Source: a bacterium (lineage in GTDB: Bacteria > Patescibacteriota > Patescibacteriia > Patescibacteriales > GWE2-39-37). From it: DNA of 7,058 nucleotides. Positions 1-5,565 of the stretch are shown here, one piece after another (position 1 is the stretch's first letter; each line of letters starts with the position of its first letter). The stretch covers positions 1-7,058 of the forward strand of contig JAJYMT010000080.1 of NCBI GenBank assembly GCA_021786695.1. Reading direction: 5' to 3'. The translations under genes and the position numbers were made by a program. The notes beneath the pieces were generated by a model. It did not search any database and was not told the DNA's origin. It saw only the letters and a list, made by a program, of their open reading frames with translations.

Positions 1-1
1 T

Positions 2-73
2 TGTGAACAATGCCCGCACCCCGAATTGAATCGGGACAACTGCGAGCGGAATTGCCTCTCCGGACTCAAGTAA
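2..73 (+). CDS. C-terminal end of a Cys-rich protein (partial)
   Basis: An open frame enters from the left edge and stops at TAA (71-73). It encodes 23 residues beginning CEQCPHPELNRDNC and ending in GLK. Four cysteines in a C-x2-C ... C-x3-C arrangement suggest the end of a small metal-binding (zinc-type) domain. The stop falls immediately before the miaA terminator hairpin, which is a sensible place for a convergent gene to end. The start and most of the protein lie outside the window, so no family can be named. A chance open frame of this length is possible, and the call rests mainly on the cysteine spacing. Confidence 0.4.
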   Translation, partial: CEQCPHPELNRDNCERNCLSGLK

Positions 74-105
74 AAAAAGAGCCGGGTCGCTACGACCCGG
101 CTCTT
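72..105 (-). terminator. Rho-independent terminator of miaA
   Basis: A perfect 13-bp inverted repeat (77-89 with 93-105, arm AAGAGCCGGGTCG) has a 3-nt loop. In the minus direction it is followed by seven T residues (complement of A72-78). The loop at 90-92 is the TAG stop codon of miaA, so the last five sense codons of the gene form one arm of the stem. In the plus direction the hairpin is followed by AAAAATTTT rather than a T run, so it should work mainly for miaA. Confidence 0.88.
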
Positions 106-1094
106 AAAAATTTTGTGACCAGTTTTTCCGCGCCCTGCTGATTTTTTACCCGATGGATCTGCGCGCCCTGGCGCTCCCAGCGCCGAAGCCAGGTGCGTTG
201 GCGGCGGGCGAATTTCTTTATCGCCCGGAAAAGCTGCGCAACCATCTCTTCGTAAGTCAATTTTCCCTGAAGGTGTTTAGCGATAAAACGATATTCCAGG
301 CCGAAACCCTCCAGCCGTTTCCAGTCCACCCCCTGGTCATATAATCGCTTCACCTCTTCCACCATCGCTTCTTTTTCCAGCCGTTCAAGCAGGCGATACT
401 GGATCCTTTGATCGAGTTCCGCGGTCGACCGGTCCAGTCCGAGAATCAAGGTGTGATATTTTTTTTCGCCTCGTGGCTTGCGCAGTACCTCTTCGCCCGC
501 CTCGATTATTTCCAAATATCGCATCAGCCGGTGCTTATTGTTCCGATCGCTTTGATTCAGCTGCTCGGCCAGTTTCGGTTTAATTTTTCCGAGCAGTTTG
601 AACAGCTCTTCCCTGTCCAGGCGTTCAAGCTTCATCCGCATCTCCCTGTCGGCTCCCCTGTTCGCCAATCGGTAGCCGTCAACGACCGCCTGCAGATACA
701 GTCCCGAACCGCCGACCAGGATCGGCAACTTGCCGCGCGAAATAATGTCATCAATCGCCGCCTCCGCCAATTTTTTATATTTCGCCAGATCAAAAATCTC
801 TTTCGGCTCTGCCACGTCAATCAAATGGTAAGGCACCTTGATTATTTCTGTTTTATTTTTGGCCTTTTTTAATTTTGAGTTTAATTTGTAATTGGTAATT
901 GGTAATTGATAATTGTATTCCCCCAAGTCCTTCCCCGTGCCCACATCCATGCCGCGGTAAACCTGACGCGAATCAGCGCTAACGATTTCGCCGCCGAACT
1001 TAGCGGCTAACGCCACCGCGATCCTGGTTTTCCCGGAAGAAGTCGGGCCCAATATTACCACTAAATTATTTTTTACCGTTTCGGTCCTTGACAT
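90..1094 (-). CDS. miaA: tRNA dimethylallyltransferase MiaA
   Basis: This enzyme transfers dimethylallyl from DMAPP to N6 of A37 in tRNAs reading UNN codons, giving i6A37, the substrate of MiaB. The family is clear: P-loop GPTSSGKT (residues 16-23), the DSRQVYRGMDVGTGK signature (41-55), YHLIDV (89-94), GGSGLYLQA (128-136), FGLEYR (264-269) and the C-terminal RRQRTWLRR (297-305). Its 334 residues exceed the usual length of about 310. The excess is a hydrophilic insert at about residues 60-83, just after VGTGKDL, made from a 7-bp tandem repeat. The ATG at 1094 precedes the P-loop by 15 residues, a normal spacing. No Shine-Dalgarno sequence is visible; the leader is A/T-rich. It is divergent from the laccase-domain gene (58-bp gap) and separated by that gene from miaB. 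Confidence 0.96.
   Translation of the reverse strand: MSRTETVKNNLVVILGPTSSGKTRIAVALAAKFGGEIVSADSRQVYRGMDVGTGKDLGEYNYQLPITNYKLNSKLKKAKNKTEIIKVPYHLIDVAEPKEIFDLAKYKKLAEAAIDDIISRGKLPILVGGSGLYLQAVVDGYRLANRGADREMRMKLERLDREELFKLLGKIKPKLAEQLNQSDRNNKHRLMRYLEIIEAGEEVLRKPRGEKKYHTLILGLDRSTAELDQRIQYRLLERLEKEAMVEEVKRLYDQGVDWKRLEGFGLEYRFIAKHLQGKLTYEEMVAQLFRAIKKFARRQRTWLRRWERQGAQIHRVKNQQGAEKLVTKFLRAGS
888..915. repeat. 7-bp tandem repeat inside miaA
   Basis: Four consecutive heptamers read GTAATTG, GTAATTG, GTAATTG, ATAATTG on the plus strand. They lie within an A/T-rich in-frame insert (about 846-917) that is absent from standard MiaA. On the coding strand the repeat contributes to the peptide NYQLPITNYKLN (residues 61-72). 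Because the unit is 7 bp, gain or loss of one or two copies would shift the miaA frame and a change of three would keep it. Confidence 0.8.
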
Positions 1095-1116
1095 GATTAA
1101 AAAATTATTTTAAGAT
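1088..1116 (+). promoter_or_regulatory. Sigma-70-type promoter of the laccase-domain gene
   Basis: A consensus -35 TTGACA (1088-1093), a 17-bp spacer and TAAGAT (1111-1116, 4 of 6 matches to TATAAT) precede the gene. The start site would be near 1123, about 30 bases before the TTG start. The -35 box overlaps the miaA start codon on the other strand (CAT at 1092-1094). Confidence 0.65.
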
Positions 1117-1139
1117 AAGCGGAAAACCAAAAAACTTAC

Positions 1140-1147
1140 GGGAGGGG
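1140..1147 (+). promoter_or_regulatory. Ribosome binding site fixing a TTG start
   Basis: GGGAGGGG lies 5 bases before the TTG codon at 1153. This strong Shine-Dalgarno match is the reason for accepting the non-ATG start. The reading frame downstream has no other start with comparable support. Confidence 0.8.
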
Positions 1148-1152
1148 ATAAC

Positions 1153-1953
1153 TTGATTCTCACGAAATTCGAGGGAAACAGGATCGCGATCTTTGAAAGC
1201 ATCAAATCCAAACACTGCGTCTTGACCAACGATCTCGGTTGCGTAAAGGAGGGTTTTAACGGCGGTTCGCCGCAATTGACCGGCTTCCTGGACCGATTCT
1301 ACGGTCCCGGGCACAGCCTGTTCCCGCTTCGAGTCAAGCACGGCCATCGGGTGGAAACGACCGCCTGGAACATCAACAACGCGAACCGTCAATTCGAGGC
1401 GGACGGATTGATGTACGACTACAACCGCTTTCCTCTTCCGGGTAAAAATCTTGCCGACCGGCTTTTGCCGAGCATAATCGGCAGCACGACCGGGGACTGT
1501 CCCCACCTCGTTTACGAAGCCGCCTACGGCAACCTGGGATTGGTCGGCACGACCCACATCAGCTGGATGAATGCCGGTCATGATATGCCCGGCCGGACGA
1601 TGATCAGGGTCCAGCAAATGGGCTATCCGCTCGACACCCTGCGTATCGCCCTCTGGACCGGCATATGCGTCAATTGCAACGAGGTCGATAAGCCGGTTCA
1701 AGACGCGTTGATCTTTTATCCGCAACACCTCCATCCCGGCAAGGATAAGGATCACTGGCAGCTTGATCTGGCCGGTATCATCCTGGAGCAACTGGAGCGC
1801 GCCGGCATAAGACCGGGCCAGATCGAAACCTCCTACGTCTGCCCCTGTTGCTACCGCGACGAAGACGACCAGCCGCTCTTTTTCTCTTACCGCCGCCATT
1901 ATTTCGAGCCGCAGAAAGAAATGCGGCGCAACGGACTTTTCATCAGGGCCTAG
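1153..1953 (+). CDS. Divergent laccase-domain (YfiH/PgeF, polyphenol oxidase family) protein
   Basis: A 266-residue protein recognised by the motif order of the COG1496 / Cu-oxidase_4 family. VKHGHRV (61-67) stands for the usual QVHG-V block, ADGLMY (83-88) for ADGLVT, and TTGDCPHLVY (112-121) for the ADC block. GTTHISW (132-138) replaces HAGWRG, and the C-terminus ETSYVC...LFFSYRRH (225-249) matches the usual S-x2-C ... FFSYRR ending. The three metal/active-site positions appear retained as His63, Cys116 and His135, but the nearly invariant Arg of HAGWRG is Met139. Family members, including human LACC1/FAMIN, act as purine nucleoside phosphorylases/deaminases; older names are multicopper polyphenol oxidase and peptidoglycan editing factor. 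No signal peptide is seen, so it should be cytoplasmic. The start is TTG, supported by a strong ribosome binding site. The altered signature makes exact activity uncertain. Confidence 0.78.
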   Translation: MILTKFEGNRIAIFESIKSKHCVLTNDLGCVKEGFNGGSPQLTGFLDRFYGPGHSLFPLRVKHGHRVETTAWNINNANRQFEADGLMYDYNRFPLPGKNLADRLLPSIIGSTTGDCPHLVYEAAYGNLGLVGTTHISWMNAGHDMPGRTMIRVQQMGYPLDTLRIALWTGICVNCNEVDKPVQDALIFYPQHLHPGKDKDHWQLDLAGIILEQLERAGIRPGQIETSYVCPCCYRDEDDQPLFFSYRRHYFEPQKEMRRNGLFIRA

Positions 1954-1966
1954 GCCCGCGACTCCA

Positions 1967-1994
1967 CCCCCGAACTGCAAGTTCGGGGGTTTTT
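1967..1994 (+). terminator. Rho-independent terminator of the laccase-domain gene
   Basis: CCCCCGAACT (1967-1976) pairs perfectly with AGTTCGGGGG (1980-1989) around a 3-nt loop, followed by five T residues (1990-1994). It starts 13 bases after the TAG stop, and its last T is the final base of the convergent miaB stop codon. In the minus direction no T run follows, so miaB transcripts are not obviously stopped here. Confidence 0.88.
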
Positions 1995-3454
1995 CATTTT
2001 AGGGAGCGGGCTGCCGTTCCGCTCAAATTAAATTCTTTCACGGCGTCTATTTTTACCTTCACGATATCGCCTATCCTCATCTTGCCATTTACCCCTGTTT
2101 TAACTTTAACATTTTTACCGGTTTTGGTCTTGCCGAAGCGGACTTCATTTTTCCGCCCGTCGATCATGACTTCGACCGTTTTCCCTAAATATTTTTTATT
2201 ATTGGTCAGCGCCGTTTGCCGCAAAATTTTTGTCAACGCCTCTTCCCTGCGCTTTTTTTCCCGCTTCATCACATCGTCTTTAAAGCGTGCGGCGGCCGTG
2301 CCCGGACGCGGACTGTACTGCGCGATAAAAGCCATATCAAACTTGGCCTGACGAAAAAGTTTTTCCGTATTCTTGAACTGCTGTTTCGTCTCGCCCGGGA
2401 AACCGACGATCACGTCGGTTGAGATTGATGCGTCCGGCATCGCCGCTCTGATTTTCTTTAAAAACCCCAGATAATGCTCCCTGGTGTACTTGCGGTTCAT
2501 CCTTTTCAGCACTTCGTTGTCCCCCGCTTGCGCCGGCAGATGGATCTGATGGCAGACCTTCTCACAGCCGGCGATCGTCTCAATCAGTTCCTCCGACATG
2601 TTCTTGGGGTGGCTGGTGGCGAACCGGATCCAGAAATTACCTGAAATACTATTTACTTGTTTTAATAATCGAGCAAAGTTAATTGGTGTTAATTTTTGAT
2701 TTTGCTCGCCTCGCTGAAGCTCCGGCGAAGCGGGGATTTTTGATTTTGGATTTGTTTCGGATTTAGAATTTCGTACTTCGGATTTATAAGAATTTACATT
2801 TTGAGCAATAAGAATAATTTCTTTATACCCCTTTTTCACCAAGCTCTTGACCTCCGCCAAAACCTCCTCTGCCGGCCGGTACGCTTCCCGTCCTCGCGCG
2901 TACGGCACCACGCAGTAAGCACAGAAATTATTGCAGCCGTTGCCGATCGGCACGAAAGCGCTGATATTCGATTCGTATTTAGGATTGATGCTGAGATAGC
3001 CGCCGATACTGCCCTCTTTGTCATTCCGAGTCCGCCTGCTGGCGGGTGAGGAATCCGATTTTCGAATCCCTCGACACCCGACCTCGATCACCGAGGTCGG
3101 GTGTCGAGGGACGATGTTTTGCAATCTCCTCCCCAACCCATCGAGATCATTTATCGGTAACCAGATATCGACGCTCTCTTTCAGTCGCTTCTGCACATCC
3201 GTACGTCCGGCCAAGCAACCGGTCACGACCGCAACCGCTTTGGGATTTTCCTTTTTAATCTTCGGCACGATTCCATAAACTCTGTCTTCCGCCGACTGTC
3301 TGACACCGCAAGTCGTCGTGACAACCACGCCCGCCTTCTCGCGCTTGTCCGTCCAAACATAACCAAGCCGCTCCAAATAGCCGGCGATCCGCTCGGAATC
3401 GGATTTATTCATTTGACATCCGATTGTAATAATGTGATATGTTTTTTTTCTCAT
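1994..3454 (-). CDS. miaB: tRNA-2-methylthio-N6-dimethylallyladenosine synthase MiaB
   Basis: A radical-SAM methylthiotransferase that adds the 2-methylthio group to i6A37, giving ms2i6A37. The N-terminal UPF0004 domain has the three auxiliary-cluster cysteines: Cys13 in IGCQMN, Cys49 in TTCGVRQSAEDRVY and Cys80 in TGCLAG. The radical-SAM motif GCNNFCAYC gives Cys174, Cys178 and Cys181. HLPAQAGDNEVLKRMNRKYT (305-324), GFPGET (351-356) and AFIAQYSPRPGTAA (375-388) follow, then a C-terminal TRAM domain (about 424-472). Its 486 residues include two in-frame inserts: about 115-150 in the linker between the first two domains, and about 223-256 straight after LIAQNVNSY. The rest aligns by eye with ordinary MiaB. 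The start is ATG at 3454 with no good Shine-Dalgarno sequence, in an A/T-rich leader with its own promoter. All six cluster cysteines are intact, so it is probably active. Confidence 0.95.
   Translation of the reverse strand: MRKKTYHIITIGCQMNKSDSERIAGYLERLGYVWTDKREKAGVVVTTTCGVRQSAEDRVYGIVPKIKKENPKAVAVVTGCLAGRTDVQKRLKESVDIWLPINDLDGLGRRLQNIVPRHPTSVIEVGCRGIRKSDSSPASRRTRNDKEGSIGGYLSINPKYESNISAFVPIGNGCNNFCAYCVVPYARGREAYRPAEEVLAEVKSLVKKGYKEIILIAQNVNSYKSEVRNSKSETNPKSKIPASPELQRGEQNQKLTPINFARLLKQVNSISGNFWIRFATSHPKNMSEELIETIAGCEKVCHQIHLPAQAGDNEVLKRMNRKYTREHYLGFLKKIRAAMPDASISTDVIVGFPGETKQQFKNTEKLFRQAKFDMAFIAQYSPRPGTAAARFKDDVMKREKKRREEALTKILRQTALTNNKKYLGKTVEVMIDGRKNEVRFGKTKTGKNVKVKTGVNGKMRIGDIVKVKIDAVKEFNLSGTAARSLK
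2687..2788 (-). repeat. Low-complexity in-frame insert in miaB (second insert)
   Basis: A tract encoding about residues 223-256 (beginning KSEVRNSKSETNPKSK) interrupts the radical-SAM domain between NSY and the conserved stretch leading to FWIRFATSHPK. The DNA is built from loosely repeated GATTT / TTTCGGATTT units and an imperfect hairpin around GCCTCGCTGAAGCTCCGGCG (2708-2727) continuing into AAGC. Peptides of the SEVRNSKSE type are, from memory, recurrent in genomes of uncultured bacteria where dispersed repeats are translated. The boundaries are estimated from the protein pattern only. Confidence 0.6.
3020..3067 (-). repeat. Dispersed-repeat-like segment in miaB (first insert, part B)
   Basis: The plus strand begins GTCATTCCGAGTCCGCC and contains the small hairpin CCGCC-TGCT-GGCGG, then GAGGAATCC and an imperfect hairpin around GATTTTCGAATCC. 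It encodes about residues 130-145 of MiaB (RKSDSSPASRRTRND). The GTCATTCCGAG ... GAGGAATC layout resembles a short dispersed repeat I recall from many bacterial draft genomes. That resemblance is recollection, not a search result. Confidence 0.45.
3068..3110. repeat. Perfect 19-bp inverted repeat inside miaB (first insert, part A)
   Basis: CCCTCGACACCCGACCTCG (3068-3086) is repeated as its exact reverse complement at 3092-3110, with a 5-base spacer ATCAC. It encodes about residues 115-129 (RHPTSVIEVGCRGI) in the linker between the UPF0004 and radical-SAM domains. The palindrome is translated in frame without a stop. A long hairpin in the mRNA is expected, in the middle of the gene. Confidence 0.9.
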
Positions 3455-3463
3455 CTTTCAAAT

Positions 3464-3491
3464 AAAAAAATTGCTAAAACAAAAGCAATTT
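3464..3491 (-). terminator. Weak A/U-rich hairpin with U run between thrS and miaB
   Basis: On the minus strand AAATTGC (3491-3485) pairs with GCAATTT (3474-3468) around a 10-nt loop, followed by TTTT. It may end thrS transcripts. However, it lies downstream of the predicted miaB promoter, so it would also be at the very start of the miaB leader. Only two G-C pairs make it weak. Confidence 0.4.
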
Positions 3492-3503
3492 AACGGCATA
3501 GCC

Positions 3504-3531
3504 ATTATAGCAAAATTTTAACTTTATTCAA
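3504..3531 (-). promoter_or_regulatory. Extended -10 promoter of miaB
   Basis: On the minus strand TTGAAT (3531-3526), a 16-bp spacer and a perfect TATAAT (3509-3504), preceded directly by TGC (extended -10), lie between the thrS stop and the miaB start. Transcription would begin near 3497, leaving a leader of about 43 bases. Confidence 0.65.
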
Positions 3532-3535
3532 ACCG

Positions 3536-5329
3536 TTATAACCGTCGGCCGGCTTTCTCTTTTATCTCTTCGATAAATTTTTCCTTGCTGATCTGCCGGG
3601 TATCCCTGCTCCCCCGCTCGCGTACGGCGAGCTTATCCGAATCGACTTCCTTATCGCCCACCACCAGCATATACGGAACCTTTTCGTTCACCGCCTTGCG
3701 GATCTTGTTGCCGACCGTCTCGTCGGCCTTGTCCACTTCCGCCCTGATATCTCCGGCCGCGAATTCCGCCGCCAATTTTTCGCAGAAACCGACATGCGTT
3801 TCACCGACCGACAAGATCTTCACCTGCGTGGGCGACAACCAGAGCGGGAGGGCGCCGGCGTACTGCTCGACCAGGAAAGAAAAAAATCTATCGAATGATC
3901 CCATGATCGCCCGGTGGATGATTACCGGCCGCTCCTCTTCTCCTTTTTGGTTGACGAATTTCAGATCGAACTTCTCCGGCATATAGAAATCAACCTGCGC
4001 GGTGGCGATGGTGTCTTCTTTGCCGTGGACGTTCTTGATCTGCACGTCGATCTTGGGGCCGTAAAAAGCCGCCTCGCCTGACGCCTCTTCGAATTTCAGA
4101 TCGAGTTCCTTCAAGACCTCGCGCGCCGCCCGGGCCGATTCCTCCCACATCTCTTTGTTTTCGATATCGCCGTATTTTTCCCGGTCGGAAAAATCAGGGA
4201 GTGACAGGCGGAACCAATAGCCCTTGATATCGAAGTCCTCGTAAACCTCGGCGAACATTTTCATCACCGAGATCAGTTCGGATTTCAGCTGGGTGCGAGC
4301 GCAATAGATATGCGCGTCATTCTGCGAAAAACAGCGGGCGCGAATCAGGCCGGTGAGCGTACCCGAGCGCTCAAAGCGATGGATCGGGCTCGAGTCAGAC
4401 AGTCGCAGAGGCAGATCGCGATAACTTACGAGCTTATTCTTGTACATTATATGGTGATGCGGGCAGTTCATCGGCTTCAAGTAATAATTCTCGCCTTCGA
4501 TATCGATCGGACTGTACATGCTGTCCTGGTAATGCGCCAGATGCCCTGATTTCCGGTAAAGCTCTTCGCGGGTCAGGATCGGCGTGTAGACATAATCATA
4601 GCCGGCGGCGCGCTCCCGTTCATACATATAATCCTCCAGTTTTTTTCTGATAAACGCCCCCTTGGGCAGCCACAAGGGCAAGCCCCTGCCGATCTCGTCC
4701 GAAATCATGAACAGTTCCAGCTCTTTGCCCAATTTCCGGTGGTCGTGCGCCTCCGCCTCTTCAAGTATTCTTAGGTGTCCGGCCAATTCTTCGGCGGTCT
4801 CAAACGCAACGCCGTAAATGCGGGTAAGCATCTTGTTTTTTTCGTCCCCTCGCCAATAGGCGCCGGCCAGTTTGAGCAGCTTGAAACCGTCCGGATTCAA
4901 CTTGCCGGTCGAGGCGACGTGGGGTCCGGCGCAAAGATCGGTAAATCCGCCGACGGTGTAGTAGCTGACCTTTTTTTCGCCCGCGCTTATCAGGTCCTCG
5001 ATCAATTCGGCCTTGTATGTTGCGCCGGATTTTTTCTCTGCCGCCGCCGCCTTTTCGGCCTCCGCCTCGCTTCGTTCAAACTTCAAATCCTTGGCAATCA
5101 GTTGACGCATCCGTTCCTCTATTTTGGGTAAATCGGCATCACTGATTCGCGTTGATTCGGAATCAATCCGCGATTCATCCGCGATATCAAAATCGATATC
5201 ATAATAAAAGCCGTTCTCGATCGCCGGCCCGATGGCGAGCTTGACTGCCGGCCACAACTCTTTCACCGCCGCGGCCAAGACATGAGAAAAGGAATGCCTG
5301 ATCGTTTCCAGTTGTGTATTGTTTGACAT
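3536..5329 (-). CDS. thrS: Threonyl-tRNA synthetase (TGS-less)
   Basis: A class II synthetase that charges tRNA-Thr in the cytoplasm. The 597-residue product starts directly at the editing domain. RHSFSH (11-16) gives the HxxxH motif (His12, His16), and DLCAGPHV (131-138) supplies Cys133 and His137, so proofreading of Ser-tRNA-Thr should be retained. The catalytic core follows: MNCPHH with zinc ligand Cys289, the motif-2 region HRFERSGTLTGLIRARCFSQNDAHIYC (zinc ligand His340), and motif 3 at RPVIIHRAIMGSFDRF (467-482, zinc ligand His472). The anticodon-binding domain covers about 500-597. The N-terminal TGS domain of about 60 residues found in E. coli ThrRS is missing. An in-frame stop at 5357-5359, with no start codon below it, excludes an overlooked extension. 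About 12 extra residues (51-63) come from a palindrome. No Shine-Dalgarno sequence precedes the ATG. A T-box lies upstream on the same strand. Confidence 0.96.
   Translation of the reverse strand: MSNNTQLETIRHSFSHVLAAAVKELWPAVKLAIGPAIENGFYYDIDFDIADESRIDSESTRISDADLPKIEERMRQLIAKDLKFERSEAEAEKAAAAEKKSGATYKAELIEDLISAGEKKVSYYTVGGFTDLCAGPHVASTGKLNPDGFKLLKLAGAYWRGDEKNKMLTRIYGVAFETAEELAGHLRILEEAEAHDHRKLGKELELFMISDEIGRGLPLWLPKGAFIRKKLEDYMYERERAAGYDYVYTPILTREELYRKSGHLAHYQDSMYSPIDIEGENYYLKPMNCPHHHIMYKNKLVSYRDLPLRLSDSSPIHRFERSGTLTGLIRARCFSQNDAHIYCARTQLKSELISVMKMFAEVYEDFDIKGYWFRLSLPDFSDREKYGDIENKEMWEESARAAREVLKELDLKFEEASGEAAFYGPKIDVQIKNVHGKEDTIATAQVDFYMPEKFDLKFVNQKGEEERPVIIHRAIMGSFDRFFSFLVEQYAGALPLWLSPTQVKILSVGETHVGFCEKLAAEFAAGDIRAEVDKADETVGNKIRKAVNEKVPYMLVVGDKEVDSDKLAVRERGSRDTRQISKEKFIEEIKEKAGRRL
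5143..5177. repeat. 35-bp imperfect palindrome inside thrS
   Basis: The segment begins TGATTCGCGTTGATTC and is nearly the reverse complement of itself. The core TTGATT-CGG-AATCAA is perfect and the outer arms match with a small offset. It encodes residues 51-63 of ThrRS (DESRIDSESTRIS), between GFYYDIDF and DADLPKIEERM, where other ThrRS proteins have only a few residues. Palindrome length and extra peptide length agree (about 12 codons). Confidence 0.7.
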
Positions 5330-5350
5330 ATTGTCGGTTTTGATTATAAT
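5323..5350 (+). promoter_or_regulatory. Perfect-consensus promoter of the zinc-ribbon gene
   Basis: TTGACA (5323-5328), a 16-bp spacer and TATAAT (5345-5350) match the sigma-70 consensus at all 12 positions. The -35 box overlaps the thrS start codon on the opposite strand. The start site would be near 5357, about 26 bases before the ATG, with the ribosome binding site AAGGGAGGG at 5367-5375. Confidence 0.82.
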
Positions 5351-5382
5351 AAATAATTAAATAAACAAGGGAGGGCCGCGCG

Positions 5383-5565
5383 ATGGAAATCAACCGGTTA
5401 TCGCTCAAGGTATTCTGTCCGCACTGCGGCTCGAACGACCTGATGGTGTTGATACAAAATTCCGGCGGTAAAATTCCTCTGTCTCTGGCCTTGGAATGCC
5501 GTATCAAGTGCCTCGGATGCAAGGCCAAGCTCAAATTAGACGAATGCCAGGTCACGCTGGCCTGA
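5383..5565 (+). CDS. Small zinc-ribbon protein of unknown function
   Basis: A 60-residue protein with two CxxC knuckles, CPHC (Cys12, Cys15) and CLGC (Cys43, Cys46), plus Cys39 and Cys55. This fits a zinc ribbon with a 27-residue spacer. The FCPHCGSNDL start is typical of small nucleic-acid-associated or RNA-polymerase-like zinc ribbons, but nothing here identifies a partner. Expression signals are excellent: a perfect -35/-10 promoter, the Shine-Dalgarno sequence AAGGGAGGG seven bases before ATG, and a hairpin terminator six bases after the TGA stop. It is transcribed against the thrS leader, between the T-box and thrS. No signal peptide or membrane segment is visible, so it should be cytoplasmic. 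Function unknown. Confidence 0.82.
   Translation: MEINRLSLKVFCPHCGSNDLMVLIQNSGGKIPLSLALECRIKCLGCKAKLKLDECQVTLA

Noticed and set aside
15..40. tRNA-like T-arm on the minus strand (CCCGATTCAATTCGGG)
   Set aside because: The stem-loop lacks the G53-C61 pair, and no D-arm, anticodon arm or acceptor stem can be built. It is better explained as the end of a Cys-rich coding region.
408..872. Plus-strand open frame (154 codons) opposite miaA
   Set aside because: Shadow of a clearly conserved enzyme; no motifs or start signals.
1105..1980. Long minus-strand open frame (291 codons) opposite the laccase-domain gene
   Set aside because: It shows no recognisable motifs, while the plus-strand frame has the full YfiH motif order, a strong ribosome binding site, a promoter and a terminator.
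3020..3110. Possibility that miaB is a pseudogene broken by repeats
   Set aside because: The frame is continuous, every cluster cysteine and the TRAM domain are present, and the inserts lie at linker or loop positions.
5343..5368. Possible minus-strand proximal promoter for thrS (TATAAT at 5348-5343, TTGTTT at 5368-5363)
   Set aside because: ATTATAAT contains a -10 on both strands, but the minus -35 is poor and the spacer is only 14 bp. It would give a nearly leaderless thrS RNA, so it is kept only as an open possibility.
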